64,000 bases of DNA from NCBI RefSeq assembly GCF_019931275.1, contig NZ_JAIOTY010000001.1, positions 248,001-312,000 of the forward strand, in the 5' to 3' direction. Positions 9,188 through 19,195 of this stretch are shown here, piece after piece. Both the position numbers and the translations under genes were made by a program. The number at the start of each line of letters is the position of its first letter. The stretch's first letter is position 1. The notes beneath the pieces are model-generated. The model saw only the letters and a program-made list of their open reading frames with translations, was not told where the DNA came from and made no database searches. Origin of the DNA: Nitratidesulfovibrio sp. SRB-5. Its GTDB lineage: Bacteria; Desulfobacterota; Desulfovibrionia; Desulfovibrionales; Desulfovibrionaceae.

Positions 9188-12100
9188 TCAGCCGCCGTGG
9201 GTGTCCAGCAGGGTATGGATGCTGCGGCAGGTGGTGCGAACCGCCGTGTCAAAGCGTTCCACAAGGTCATGCACGGACGCATGTCGTGCGTCCTCCGCAT
9301 CCCCTTCATTCTCCGCGTCCGGGGGCAGGTCGCCCGCCAGCAGCAGCCCCAGGCGCTCCAGGGCGCGGGCGGCATCGTGCACCTCGTGGGCGGATATGCT
9401 GCCCGCCGCGCCCGCCATGGCGTGTGCACGCTCCGACAGGGCGCGCCAAGCGGCGGCGTCCGGTCCAATGGCGTTCGGTCCGGTCGTGTCTGGCCCAATG
9501 GTGTCCGGCCCGATGGTGTCCGGTCCCATGACGTCCGGCTTGGCGGTGGCCACCAGCCCGCGCATTTCCTCGCCCGCTCCGGAATAGGTATTCACAAAGC
9601 TGCCCAGCACCCGCAGGTACAGCCAGGCCTTGCCGTTCATGCGGCGCACGCCGCTGGCCACGTCCAGCCCCGGCAGGGATGCGGGCAGGTCTTCCGGCGC
9701 GGGGCGGTGCCCCGTGGGGGGCTTGCCGTTGCCCGTCTGCGGTCGGGATGGCGCTTGCGCGGGCCGTGCAGGGGCGGCAGCCGTCGGGTCCGTTTCCGCC
9801 TGCGGTTCCGCTACGTTCGCAACCGGCTTGGCGGGCAGGTGGTGGTGCAGGGTTGCCAGCAGTTCCTGCCGGTCCACGGGTTTGGGCAGCCTGCCGACAA
9901 TGCCCGCCCTGTGCAGGGCCTCTTCGTCCTCGCCCTCCACCCGTGCGGTAAAGGCGATGACCGGCGCGCCGGGCCGCAGCCGCAGGCCGCCGGAGGCATT
10001 GCGCGCCCGGATGGCGGCAGCGGTCTGGTAGCCGTCCATGCCCGGCATCTGGATGTCCAGCAGCACCGCGTCGAAGGCAACGTCCTGCGTGTCCTTCTTG
10101 CGGACGTCCGCCCTGTCTGGCTTGTCTGGCCCGTTTGGCCTGTCTGGCCTGTCTGACCTGTCTGGCCTGTCTGGCCTGTCCGGCTCACCTGGCTCACCCT
10201 GCTCACCGGGCCCATAAGCGGGGCGGGCGCTGCGGGCCAGGGTGTCCAGCGCCGTTTCGCCCGAGGGGACCGCCTCCACCTCCACGCCTGCGGCATGCAG
10301 CATTTCGGTGGCCACGGCGCGGTTGATGGGGTTGTCGTCCACCAGCAGTACCCGCGTTCCGCGCAGGTCCGGAACCGGCTGGGCCGGATCGGACCCGACC
10401 TGATCGGGTCGGGTTGAATCAGGCCGAACCGGATATGATTGGACCTGATCTGGCCGAACCTGAGATGGCCGAACCTGAGATGGCCGGGCCTGATCTGGTT
10501 GGACTGGGGCGCTCCCGCCGGGGGGCGCGTGGCCGGTGGCGGCCTTGGCATTGCTGTTCCTGGCCGTGGCGGCAGCCTGCCCGGCGGCGGATTTCGCGCC
10601 GCGCGTGCCCGTTCCGGCGCATTGTTCCGCTGCGGGGCTGACGGCGCGCAGGGCGGCCTCGCGCAGGGCGCTCAACTTCACCGGCTTGATCAGCACGGCC
10701 AGCACGCCGAGGCGGGCGGCGGTTTCCGCATCCGGTTCGCGGCCCATGGCGGCGGCCACCAGCAGCGGCGGCACGGCCACCCCTTCCTCGCGCAGGTGCA
10801 TGAGAATGGTGGAGGCCGCGCAGGCACTGGGTATGTCACCCGGTTCACCCGCGCATTCCGTTGTCACGGTATTGGACGCCCCGGCATTGGTGGCGCCGAT
10901 CACCGGCAGGTACAGGCCGCAGAGCACGAAATCCCAGGCGCCCGGCGTGGGGCGGACATGCTGCCCCGTGTGCGGGGCTTGCTCCGCGTGGACCGCCGAC
11001 CGGGTATCCATGGGGTCCGTCACGTGCTCAAGGGCGGTGACCGGCGTGGGGCCGTGATGCAGCGCCGTGCGCAGGGCGGCCACGTCGGGCGCCACCTGAC
11101 AGCGTACCCCCAGTTGCGCCAGCAGCCGGGCCAGTACGCGCGCGCAGGCGGGGTTGGCCTCGGCCACCAGCGCCTGCTTTCCCGCCAGTTGCGGCGGGGG
11201 CGGGACGGGGGCTTCCTGCTCCTGCGGCAGTCCGAACCGGGCGGTGAAGCGAAAGGTGCTGCCCCGGCCCGGCTCGCTGTCCACACCCACGTCGCCGCCC
11301 ATGAGCTGCACCAGCGCCCGCACTATGGACAGCCCAAGGCCGGTGCCGCCGAAGCGGCGCGACACCGAAACGTCGGCCTGGCTGTACGACTCGAACAGCC
11401 GTTCGCGCGCTTCCGGGGCGATGCCGATGCCCGTATCGCGCACCGAAAAGGCCAGTTCCACGCCGTTGCCGTGCGCGCCACCGGCCCGCGTGCTGTCCGT
11501 CGTGCCGTCCGCCGGTGCTGCCGGAATGCTTTCCACCCCGGCCCCCGCGTCCCTCCACATGTCTGGCTCCGTGTCGGCCCGCCCCACGCGGATGACCACC
11601 TCGCCCCGTTCGGTGAACTTGAAGGCGTTGGCGGCCAGGTTCACCAGCACCTGCCGCAACCGCAACGGGTCGCCCACCAGCACAGGGGGCACGCCGGTGT
11701 CGATGTCCACCACCAGTTCGATGTCCTTGATGGCCAGGCGGTCGTGGAACAGGTCGGTGACCTCTTCCAGCAGGTCGCGGGTGCGGAAGGGGATGGCCTC
11801 CAGGGCAAGCCGCCCGGCCTCCAGCTTGGAAAAGTCCAGCACGCCGTTCACCACGCCCAGCAGCGAACGCGCCGACGAGCGGACCAGATTCAGGTATTCC
11901 CGCTGCTTGGGCGCAAGGTCGGTGCCAAGGGTAATGTCCACCATGCCGATGACGGCATTCATGGGGGTGCGCAGTTCGTGGGTGACCCCGGCCAGAAATT
12001 CACTCTTGGCGCGGCTGGCGCGATCCACGCGGGCCTGCGCGGTGTCCAGCGCCGTGGTGCGTTCGCGCACCATGCGTTCCAGTTCGGCCTGCTGCACGGT

Positions 12101-12811
12101 CAACTGGCGTTCGTGGCGTTCCACCTGTTCGAGCATGGTGTTGAAGGCGTCCACCAGCCGACCGATCTCGTCATGGCCGTGTCGGGCGGCGCGCAGGGCG
12201 TAGTTGCGTTCTTCCGCCACCTTGCGGGCAACCTGGGCCAGCCCGGCCACGGGCACCACCACCGTGCGCCGCAGGATGAGGATGATCAGCACCACCAGCA
12301 CGAAGCCCACCAGGGTCACGCGCACGGCGTTTTCGCGCACCATGGCGGACAGGGCGTCGTGGATGCCGCGCGGCGAGACCATCACCACCACGCTGCCGAG
12401 TTCTTCACCCTGGTAGGCCAGCACTTCACGCTCGGTGACGAAGTCGCCGCCTGTGGCGCCGCTCCAAGGCACGGGGCGCCAGTTGCCGTCGCGCTGCATG
12501 CCGCCGAGCAGGGTGGTGCCGTCGCGTTCGAACAGGGCCACCGCATACACCCGCTGGTCTTCCATTTCCGCCGCGATGACGGAGGAGATGGATACGGCGT
12601 CCAGGTTCCACGCGGGCACCTGAAGCTGGCGCGCCACGCGCACGGCCTGCCGCCGCGCGAAGTCCTCTATGTCGCGGTGCAGCTTGCCGCTGGCGGCGGT
12701 GTAGTCCATGACCATGAACACCACCAGCATGACGGTGGTGACCAGCGTGATAAGCAGGCCGAGCCGGGTCTGGATGCCGGTGAGCAGATGGCGTGGGGCC
12801 TTTTGGGGCAT
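9188..12811 (-). CDS. Hybrid sensor histidine kinase with receiver and Hpt domains
   Basis: A membrane sensor of 1207 residues. Order: TM helix ([15 protein letters not shown]), periplasmic sensor, second TM ([14 protein letters not shown]), HAMP and coiled coil, histidine kinase core with phospho-His at about 279 (THELRTP), N-box ([10 protein letters not shown]), ATP-lid boxes ([14 protein letters not shown]), a degenerate receiver, a full receiver (VLLVDDN, phospho-Asp at about 920 in DIQMPGMDG), and a C-terminal Hpt domain with His at about 1130 ([11 protein letters not shown]). This forms an internal phosphorelay. The start at 12811 is an ATG with AAGGGA 7 bases upstream; the alternative at 12934 is TTG. 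Several linkers are tandem repeats ([26 protein letters not shown]). No output regulator lies beside it, so its target is unknown. Confidence 0.93.
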   Translation of the reverse strand: MPQKAPRHLLTGIQTRLGLLITLVTTVMLVVFMVMDYTAASGKLHRDIEDFARRQAVRVARQLQVPAWNLDAVSISSVIAAEMEDQRVYAVALFERDGTTLLGGMQRDGNWRPVPWSGATGGDFVTEREVLAYQGEELGSVVVMVSPRGIHDALSAMVRENAVRVTLVGFVLVVLIILILRRTVVVPVAGLAQVARKVAEERNYALRAARHGHDEIGRLVDAFNTMLEQVERHERQLTVQQAELERMVRERTTALDTAQARVDRASRAKSEFLAGVTHELRTPMNAVIGMVDITLGTDLAPKQREYLNLVRSSARSLLGVVNGVLDFSKLEAGRLALEAIPFRTRDLLEEVTDLFHDRLAIKDIELVVDIDTGVPPVLVGDPLRLRQVLVNLAANAFKFTERGEVVIRVGRADTEPDMWRDAGAGVESIPAAPADGTTDSTRAGGAHGNGVELAFSVRDTGIGIAPEARERLFESYSQADVSVSRRFGGTGLGLSIVRALVQLMGGDVGVDSEPGRGSTFRFTARFGLPQEQEAPVPPPPQLAGKQALVAEANPACARVLARLLAQLGVRCQVAPDVAALRTALHHGPTPVTALEHVTDPMDTRSAVHAEQAPHTGQHVRPTPGAWDFVLCGLYLPVIGATNAGASNTVTTECAGEPGDIPSACAASTILMHLREEGVAVPPLLVAAAMGREPDAETAARLGVLAVLIKPVKLSALREAALRAVSPAAEQCAGTGTRGAKSAAGQAAATARNSNAKAATGHAPPGGSAPVQPDQARPSQVRPSQVRPDQVQSYPVRPDSTRPDQVGSDPAQPVPDLRGTRVLLVDDNPINRAVATEMLHAAGVEVEAVPSGETALDTLARSARPAYGPGEQGEPGEPDRPDRPDRSDRPDRPNGPDKPDRADVRKKDTQDVAFDAVLLDIQMPGMDGYQTAAAIRARNASGGLRLRPGAPVIAFTARVEGEDEEALHRAGIVGRLPKPVDRQELLATLHHHLPAKPVANVAEPQAETDPTAAAPARPAQAPSRPQTGNGKPPTGHRPAPEDLPASLPGLDVASGVRRMNGKAWLYLRVLGSFVNTYSGAGEEMRGLVATAKPDVMGPDTIGPDTIGPDTTGPNAIGPDAAAWRALSERAHAMAGAAGSISAHEVHDAARALERLGLLLAGDLPPDAENEGDAEDARHASVHDLVERFDTAVRTTCRSIHTLLDTHGG

Positions 12812-12967
12812 GCGGCGTCCCTTGTGCGTGCCTGGTGCGTGCCTTTCGTGTGCGCGCCATTCGTGCGCGGAAGGAGCGGCTGCCGGAGCGTTCCGGTTGC
12901 GTCGTTTCCGTGCGGTTGGCGCCTTCCGCCGCAAGGGGCGGGGCGCAAGGCGGGCATACCGGCCAGC

Positions 12968-14752
12968 CTAGCCTGTTTTCTTGCGTCGCACAACGCGCAG
13001 CAGCGCGCGGGCGTCCCGGCTGCGGCAGCACAGCGAAAGGGCCAGGTACAGCGCGGCGGCCAGGGGCACCCCCAGGGCCAGACGCACGGCGGGGTGCAGC
13101 GCGGGCGCGGCCCATGCCGCGCCTGCCCCGGCACCCGCCAGCCACCATGCGGGCAGGCAGGCCGCGCAGGCCAGCGCCGCGTGCAGCAGCGCGGAACGCG
13201 GGTACAGGTCCACGGGAATGCCGCCGCGCCGCAGGGCCAGGACCAGACAGGCGGTGTTGACCCATGCCGCGCAACTGGCGGCCAGGGCGGGTCCGGCGAC
13301 CCCCAGCGGCTTCAGCAGCAGCGCGCCAAGGGCCAGCGTGACCACCACCGACACCAGCCCCGCCGCCACCGGGGCGCCCGTGGCCTGGCGGGCGTTGCAG
13401 GCGGCCAGCAGCGGGCGGGTGACGGCAAAGGCGGGGATGCCGGGGGCATAGGCCAGCAGCGCCGCCACCGTGGCGTCCACGGCCTGACGGTCGAAGGCCC
13501 CGTGCCCGAACAGCAGGGCCACCAGCGGCACGGCCACGGCGGCAAGGCCCAGGGCCGAGGGCAGGCTGATGAACAGGGAAAGGCGCAGGGCATCGCCCAG
13601 CACCCGGCGGAATCCGTCGTGCGGGTGCGCGGAGCCAGCTGAGCCAACTGAGCCAACTGAGCCAGATGAGCCGGATGCGCCAGTTGGGCCGGACGTGGCC
13701 GGTTGTCCGGCCTGTGCGGCCTGTGCGGAAAGGACGGGCAGGGCGGCCACGCCCACGGCCACGCCAAAGACCCCCAGCGGAAATTCCATCAGCCGCTCCG
13801 CGTAGTACAGCGCGGTGACGCTGCCCTCGGACAGGAACGAGGCCAGCAGGGTGCAGGCCAGCACGTTGAGTTGCTGGGCGGACGCGCCGAACACCCCGGC
13901 GGGCAGGGCGCGGGCCGCGTCACCGGCCTGCGGGTCGCTACGGGGCAGGGGGGCGCGCCAGCGCAGCCCCAAGGGGTGCAGGGCGGACAGTTGCAGGCCC
14001 AGTTGGGCCACGCCGCCCGCCAGCACGCCGCAGGCCAGCAGGGTTGCCGCATCGCCGAACCCGGCCAAAGCCAGTCCGCCGGTGGCCATGACGACCAGAT
14101 TGAGCACCGCCGGGGCCAGCGCGGGGGGCAGAAAGCGACCGTGGGCGTGCAGCATGCCAGCGCACAGTGCGGCGCAGGTGGCGGCCACCCCGTAAGGTAG
14201 GCAGATGCGCAGAAGGTGGGCGGCCCGGTCCGTCATGCCCGGGGGGGCACCCTGCGCGCCAAAGCCGGGGGCCAGCAGCAGGGCCAGGGGATGGGCCAGG
14301 GCCATGCCCGCAAGGCACAGCAGGGCCAGCGGCAACAACGCGCGCAGCACCACCCCCCGCCCGAAGGCGAAGGCCCGCGCGTTGCCCTCGCCTTCGCGCA
14401 GGCGCACGTAGGCCGGGGTGAACGCCAGTGACACCGCCCCTTCGCCGAGCAGGCGGCGCATGAGGTTGGGCAGGCGAAAGGCCACGAAAAAGGCGTCGGC
14501 CCCGGCGCCCGCGCCCAGGATGTGCGCGGTCAGCGCGTCGCGCGCGTAGCCCAGCACCCGCGACACCAGCGTGGCCCCGGCCACTGTGGCGGCGTTGCGG
14601 GCCATGGAAGTGTTGTCCGGTGACGTGTTGCCCGGTGCCGAACCGTCCGGTGCCGAACCGTCCGGGGGCATGCCGTCCGGGGGCATGCCGTCCGGACCGG
14701 CGTTGGCGGAATGCGTGCTGGCCGGTGCGGCCTGGGCTGTGGGTGGCGTCAT
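12968..14752 (-). CDS. murJ: Lipid II flippase MurJ (MviN)
   Basis: A polytopic inner-membrane protein that flips lipid II for cell-wall synthesis. The body starts at ARNAATVAGATLVSRVLGYA and contains FFVAFRLPNLMRRLLGEGA, the family hallmark, followed by a ladder of about 14 hydrophobic helices to the C-terminus. The start at 14752 (ATG, weak AAGGAT upstream) gives 594 residues with a 50-residue hydrophilic leader of GMPPDGMPPDG repeats. A start at 14605, just before the conserved MARNAATV, is equally possible and gives the usual length. A second repeat (GSVGSVGSAGSA) sits in a cytoplasmic or periplasmic loop. It is followed by the kinase gene on the same strand. Confidence 0.93.
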   Translation of the reverse strand: MTPPTAQAAPASTHSANAGPDGMPPDGMPPDGSAPDGSAPGNTSPDNTSMARNAATVAGATLVSRVLGYARDALTAHILGAGAGADAFFVAFRLPNLMRRLLGEGAVSLAFTPAYVRLREGEGNARAFAFGRGVVLRALLPLALLCLAGMALAHPLALLLAPGFGAQGAPPGMTDRAAHLLRICLPYGVAATCAALCAGMLHAHGRFLPPALAPAVLNLVVMATGGLALAGFGDAATLLACGVLAGGVAQLGLQLSALHPLGLRWRAPLPRSDPQAGDAARALPAGVFGASAQQLNVLACTLLASFLSEGSVTALYYAERLMEFPLGVFGVAVGVAALPVLSAQAAQAGQPATSGPTGASGSSGSVGSVGSAGSAHPHDGFRRVLGDALRLSLFISLPSALGLAAVAVPLVALLFGHGAFDRQAVDATVAALLAYAPGIPAFAVTRPLLAACNARQATGAPVAAGLVSVVVTLALGALLLKPLGVAGPALAASCAAWVNTACLVLALRRGGIPVDLYPRSALLHAALACAACLPAWWLAGAGAGAAWAAPALHPAVRLALGVPLAAALYLALSLCCRSRDARALLRVVRRKKTG

Positions 14753-15186
14753 GCCGGATCCTTGCGTACGGGGCGACGTTGGTGATGGGGCGTGCGTAGG
14801 GGACGGGGCGCAACCGCCCGGCGCGCAGTGTAGCGCAGCGCCCCCGGCCTGGGAACCCGGCGGACCTTGCCGGAATGCGGGTGGCGGATACCGGAAAACC
14901 GTCCGGAAATTCCGGATTGCCATGCCAAGCGGTGAAGGCGGATGTGCGGTCTTCGTGAATACGTCATGAAACAAGCGTGTTGCGTGGCAAGGTGGGCGCG
15001 CCCCCGCCCATCTGCGGGAGTTGTTATTTCCGGCTGCTTGTATTACGCCCACGTGACGGGTCGTTGCGGCCCCGTCGAATAGTCGAACAGTCGAACAGAC
15101 GAGCACTCATCCTTCGGCCGCCCGCGTGGTGGGCCGCACGCGCGTGGCACGCGCGGCAAGCTGGCAAGGCATAGGGGGTATGCCGC
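14753..15186. promoter_or_regulatory. Divergent intergenic region with a hairpin-framed ribosome site
   Basis: Separates divergent murJ and the GGDEF-EAL gene; no gene is seen. GGCATA (15168-15173) and TATGCC (15179-15184) form a 6-bp stem whose 5-base loop is GGGGG, the only Shine-Dalgarno-like bases before the GTG at 15187. Short direct repeats of GTCGAACA occur at about 15075-15100. Confidence 0.45.
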
Positions 15187-17178
15187 GTGAGCGACCAGAA
15201 GGGACAGGACTCTGCGGAAAGCGTGTGGCACGCCGCAGCCACCGGACACGGCCAGGCGCCGGGTCCGTCGAACAGGCACGACCCGCGCTCCGGCGGCACG
15301 CCGCCTGATTCCGGGCGGGACCCCCTGCCCGACCTGCCCCCGCCCGCCGCCCCTCTTTCCGTAGTGGCTTCCGCCCACGCCCCGCCCGCCTCGCCGCAGA
15401 TTTCCCCGGAACCCGCACCGTACGACGACGCCCCCTCCCGCGCCCGCCACGCCGTGCCCTTTCCGCATGCGCCGTCCCCACTGCCCGATGGCGACACCGC
15501 GCAGAGCTTCCGCGTGCTGGCCGATCATCTGGCCGACTGGGAAAGCTGGGAGGACGCCGACGGCAAGGTGGTGTTCGTCACCCCCGCCTGCCAGCGCATC
15601 ACCGGCTATTCCCTGGAATCGTTCCGCGCCAATGCCCGGTTCATCGAGGGCATCATGCACCCCGAGGACCTGCCCCTGTGGCGCAAGCACCGCGAGATGG
15701 TGGCGTCCGGCGCCGAAATGGTCGAGGTGGAGGTGCGCGTGCGCACCCAGGATGGCCGCGAACGCTGGCTGGCCTGCACCAGCCGCCGCCTGCACGACGC
15801 CGAGGGCACGTCGCTGGGGGTGCGTTTCAGCGGGCGCGATGTCACCGACCGCAAGATCATGCTTACCCAGATGAAGCACCAGGCCTGGCACGACCCGCTC
15901 ACCGGGCTGCCCAACCGCGCCCTGTGCCTGGACCGCATCGACCGTTCGCTGCACCGCGCCCGGCGCGGGGTCGACAACGTGTGCGCCGTGGCCTTCCTGG
16001 ACCTGGACCGCTTCAAGGTGGTCAACGACTCCATGGGCAACTCCGCGGGTGACCAGGTGCTGCGCGAGGTGGCCCGGCGCCTGGCCGAGAACACCCGCAC
16101 CATCGACACCGTATCGCGCCTTGGCAGCGACGAATTCATCCTGCTGCTGGACGAGGTGCGCTCTGAGGAAGAGGCCCTGATCACGGTGCAGCGCATCTGC
16201 ACCTCGCTCGAGCCGCCGCTGGAGGTGGCGGGCCGCCAGATCCGCATTTCCGCCAGCGTGGGCGTGGTGATGAACCGGGGCGGCGGCAACGCCGACGAGA
16301 TGCTGCGCAACGCCAACATCGCCATGCACCACGTGAAGGAACACGGCGGCGACGGCATGGCGGTGTTCCAGCCTTCCATGCTCGAACAGGCCATGAACCT
16401 GATGCAGCTGGAAATCGACCTGCACCGGGCGCTGGACAACAACGAATTCTTCCTGGTCTACCAGCCCATCATGTCGCTGCACGACCGCAGGCTGACCGGG
16501 TTCGAGGCGCTGGTGCGCTGGAACCACCCGGACCGGGGCATCGTGGGGCCGTCGGAATTCATTCCCGTCTCCGAATCCACCGGGCAGATCCACCAGGTGG
16601 GCCACTGGGTGCTGGCAGAGGCGTGCCGCGCCCTGGCCGCATGGCGCGAACAGCAGCCCTCCATGCGCGGCGTGATCATGCACGTGAACCTTTCGGCGCG
16701 GCAGCTTTCGCAACCGGGCCTTGTGGAGCAGGTGGCCGCCGTGCTGCGCGAAACGGGCCTGCCCGCCAGGTGCCTGAAGCTGGAAGTGACCGAAACCATG
16801 CTGATGGAAAACCCGGACTACGCCAATCTGGTGCTGCGCAGGCTGAAGGAAATCGGCGTGCGGCTGTGCATCGACGACTTCGGCACCGGCTATTCCTCGC
16901 TCAGCTACCTGCAACAGTTCCCCATCGACACCCTGAAGGTGGACCAGAGCTTCGTGGCGCGCATGTGCCGCGAGCCGGGGCACTTCAAGATCGTGCAGGC
17001 CGTTGTGGCGTTGGCGCACAGCCTTGGCCTGGACGTGGTGGCCGAAGGCGTGGAGGAAGAGGAACAGCGCATCATGCTGTCCGAACTTTCGTGCGAGGGC
17101 GGCCAGGGCTATCTGTTCTCGCGTCCGGTGCCGGGCGAGGACGTGCCCGGCCTGTTCGTCGATCGGTCCAGACACTAG
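15187..17178 (+). CDS. PAS-GGDEF-EAL cyclic-di-GMP signalling protein
   Basis: A 663-residue soluble protein with no membrane segment. A disordered Pro-rich leader (to about 100) is followed by a PAS domain (about 105-225), a GGDEF domain (about 235-395) and an EAL domain (about 415-660). The GGDEF signature is GSDEF at about 312, with Ser in place of the second Gly, so cyclase activity is doubtful. The EAL domain keeps FEALVRW, NLSARQL, ETMLMEN, DDFGTGYSSLSYL and EGVE, so it probably hydrolyses cyclic-di-GMP, perhaps with the GSDEF domain as a GTP sensor. The GTG start at 15187 is preceded by a small hairpin holding GGGGG in its loop. Confidence 0.9.
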   Translation: MSDQKGQDSAESVWHAAATGHGQAPGPSNRHDPRSGGTPPDSGRDPLPDLPPPAAPLSVVASAHAPPASPQISPEPAPYDDAPSRARHAVPFPHAPSPLPDGDTAQSFRVLADHLADWESWEDADGKVVFVTPACQRITGYSLESFRANARFIEGIMHPEDLPLWRKHREMVASGAEMVEVEVRVRTQDGRERWLACTSRRLHDAEGTSLGVRFSGRDVTDRKIMLTQMKHQAWHDPLTGLPNRALCLDRIDRSLHRARRGVDNVCAVAFLDLDRFKVVNDSMGNSAGDQVLREVARRLAENTRTIDTVSRLGSDEFILLLDEVRSEEEALITVQRICTSLEPPLEVAGRQIRISASVGVVMNRGGGNADEMLRNANIAMHHVKEHGGDGMAVFQPSMLEQAMNLMQLEIDLHRALDNNEFFLVYQPIMSLHDRRLTGFEALVRWNHPDRGIVGPSEFIPVSESTGQIHQVGHWVLAEACRALAAWREQQPSMRGVIMHVNLSARQLSQPGLVEQVAAVLRETGLPARCLKLEVTETMLMENPDYANLVLRRLKEIGVRLCIDDFGTGYSSLSYLQQFPIDTLKVDQSFVARMCREPGHFKIVQAVVALAHSLGLDVVAEGVEEEEQRIMLSELSCEGGQGYLFSRPVPGEDVPGLFVDRSRH

Positions 17179-17327
17179 GGGCTGCCCCGGCCCTGCCGGT
17201 ACCGCCACGGGGCGTTTCCCCCATGTGCTTTCGTGACTAACCCCCTTTCGCAGCGGCTCTTCCGCAGTGTATGCTGGCCGGACGCGGGAAGGAACTGTAC
17301 CCCGCGCCACGCATCCAAGGAGCCGTC

Positions 17328-17783
17328 ATGCGTCATGTGGAGTGGTCGAACCGGTTCAGCGTGGGCATTACCGAGCTGGACGCCCAGCATGCCCGCATCA
17401 TCGAACTGCTGAACGACATGGCCGAGGCCGCCGCCAGCCCGGAGGACGGCAGCCGCCTGCGCGCCGTGCTGTCCGGCCTGAAGGCCCATGCCGCCGCGCA
17501 TTTTTCGGCGGAAGAAGCCGTGGTGGGCCAGGTGGCGCCGGAGTTGCTGACCTTTCATCAGGGCGAGCACCTGAAGTTTCTTTCGCGGGTGCGCGAATTC
17601 ACCCTGGCGCTCGACGCGGACGCGCACCCGCCCATGCTGCCGCTGGAGATGTTCCACTTCCTGAAGTCGTGGTTCGAAGACCACATCCTGGGCGTGGACA
17701 TGCAGTACGCGGCGCGGTTGCGCCACGGATTCGACGAGGCGCACGAACCCGCCACGGGGACGGATTCCGGCCCGTCGGCATAG
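17328..17783 (+). CDS. Bacteriohemerythrin
   Basis: A 151-residue non-heme diiron oxygen-binding protein. Ligands appear in order: His21 (DAQHARI), His58 and Glu62 (AAHFSAEE), His77 and His81 (FHQGEH), His119 and Asp124 (EDHILGVD). The start at 17328 has AAGGAG at 17317-17322 and gives the usual MRHVEWSNRFSVGI N-terminus. Such proteins may store, deliver or buffer oxygen; the detoxification role in an anaerobe is inferred from the family and from the other oxygen-defence genes in this window. Confidence 0.95.
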   Translation: MRHVEWSNRFSVGITELDAQHARIIELLNDMAEAAASPEDGSRLRAVLSGLKAHAAAHFSAEEAVVGQVAPELLTFHQGEHLKFLSRVREFTLALDADAHPPMLPLEMFHFLKSWFEDHILGVDMQYAARLRHGFDEAHEPATGTDSGPSA

Positions 17784-17836
17784 CCGCCCCGCCTCGCGCT
17801 GTCCGCACCGCATGCGCCCCATGTGTCCATGCGCCC

Positions 17837-17887
17837 CATGAGCCGGAAGGGCGCATGAACCGGAAGGGGCCATGATCCGGAAGGGCC
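17837..17887 (+). repeat. Three tandem 17-bp repeats
   Basis: Units start with CATGA at 17837, 17854 and 17871, each followed by a CCGGAAGGG core. They lie between the hemerythrin and exonuclease genes, ending 80 bases before the latter. Confidence 0.85.
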
Positions 17888-17967
17888 GTGCTGGCGGTGC
17901 AGAGCGTGCCGCCGCCCATTCGTCATCTCCTCACCACATCCGTCACGTCCGCACGCAGGGAGGCCCC

Positions 17968-18747
17968 GTGCTGCTCAAGCTGTATTCCTGGAACGTCAAC
18001 GGCATCCGCGCCCTGAGCGGCAAGCCGGAATGGAACTGGTTCGCCGGGTGCGACGGCCACATCGTGGGCTTGCAGGAAACCAAGGCCGAGCCGGAACAGG
18101 TGCCCGCCGCCCACCGCGATCCGGAGGGCTGGAAGGCATGGTGGCTGGCCTCGCGGGTGAAGAAGGGCTACTCCGGGGTGGCCGTGTTCAGCCGGGTGGA
18201 GCCGCTGGCCGTGCATCTGGACATGCCGGACCCCGCCTGGCAGGGCGAAGGCCGGTGCATCCATCTGGAATTTCCGGCCTTCCACTACTTCAACATCTAC
18301 TTTCCCAACGGCGGGCAGGGCGAGGAGCGGCTGAACTACAAGCTGGGCTTCTACGACGCCTTCCTGAACCACGCCGAAGACCTGCGCCGCCACAAGCCCA
18401 TCGTGGTCTGCGGCGACTTCAACACCGCGCACCGGCCCATCGACCTTGCCCGGCCCAAGGACAACGAGGACATTTCCGGCTTTCTGCCCATCGAACGGGC
18501 ATGGATGGACCGCTTCACGGCGGCGGGCTACGTGGACACCTTCCGGCTGGTGCAGGGCGACACGCCCCACGCCTATTCGTGGTGGTCGTACAAGACCCGC
18601 GCCCGCGAGCGGAACGTGGGCTGGCGCATCGACTATTTCTTCGTATCCGAGGAACTGCGCGGCGCGGTGCGCGACGCGTGGATAGACATGCACGTCATGG
18701 GGTCGGACCACTGCCCGGTGGGGCTGGCGCTGGACGTGGACATGTAG
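17968..18747 (+). CDS. xth: Exodeoxyribonuclease III (AP endonuclease)
   Basis: Cleaves DNA 5' to abasic sites and removes 3' blocking groups in base excision repair, complementing MutM. Family motifs are present: LYSWNVNGIRA, LQETK, CGDFNTAHRPIDL, YSWWSYK, WRIDYF and SDHCPVGL. The GTG at 17968 is chosen because GGGAGG lies 5 bases upstream and it yields 259 residues, normal for the family; upstream in-frame codons have no conserved sequence. It ends before a strong bidirectional terminator. Confidence 0.95.
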   Translation: MLLKLYSWNVNGIRALSGKPEWNWFAGCDGHIVGLQETKAEPEQVPAAHRDPEGWKAWWLASRVKKGYSGVAVFSRVEPLAVHLDMPDPAWQGEGRCIHLEFPAFHYFNIYFPNGGQGEERLNYKLGFYDAFLNHAEDLRRHKPIVVCGDFNTAHRPIDLARPKDNEDISGFLPIERAWMDRFTAAGYVDTFRLVQGDTPHAYSWWSYKTRARERNVGWRIDYFFVSEELRGAVRDAWIDMHVMGSDHCPVGLALDVDM

Positions 18748-18951
18748 CGGGCGGGATTGGCGACGGAACTGGCGGCACGGTTGGCGGTGCGTCTGGCCGT
18801 GGTCTGGCCGTGGTCTGGCCGTGCCCGGTCGGCTGGCCGCATGGCCTCCGGCCTGCGGGCGCACTGACGCGCACGACGGACCGACGCGGGGCGCACCAGT
18901 GCGGCGCAGCCCGTGCGCCGTGCGCAAGGGTGCGGATTACACGAGAAAAAT

Positions 18952-18993
18952 CAAGGGGCATGCCCGTCATGATGGCGACGGGCATGCCCCTTG
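18952..18993. terminator. Bidirectional terminator between xth and a small gene
   Basis: A perfect 17-base stem (18952-18968 with 18977-18993) and an 8-base loop. TTTG follows on the plus strand and GATTTTTCTC on the minus strand. It lies between two convergent genes. Confidence 0.9.
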
Positions 18994-19003
18994 TTTGCGT
19001 GCG

Positions 19004-19195
19004 CTATTTGCAGGCGGCGGGAACGGCAACCCCGCCGAGCCCGGCGAGGATGTGGTTCAGCGCTTCGCACAGGTCGGGCGACAGGTGCGCGTCGCTGCCC
19101 AGCAGTTGCACCACCTCGGTCACCGAGGCGTCCACCGGCACGGGCAAGCCCGATTCACGGGCCAGCCGGATGAGTTCTTCACGTATTTCGCGCAT
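19004..19195 (-). CDS. Small hypothetical protein (62-63 aa)
   Basis: I do not recognise this family. The ATG at 19195 with a GAGGGGGG stretch upstream gives a compact, mostly helical protein: a charged N-terminal helix (MREIREELIRLARESG), VTEVVQLLGSD, and a C-terminal LCEALNHILAGLGG. A longer frame to 19303 adds only Pro/Arg-rich sequence. It is convergent with xth and shares its terminator, which together with normal codon use argues that it is a real gene. Confidence 0.6.
   Translation of the reverse strand: MREIREELIRLARESGLPVPVDASVTEVVQLLGSDAHLSPDLCEALNHILAGLGGVAVPAACK

Noticed and set aside
9068-10156. Plus-strand open frame over the kinase 3' end
   Set aside because: Antisense to a conserved receiver and Hpt domain; composition is shadow-like.
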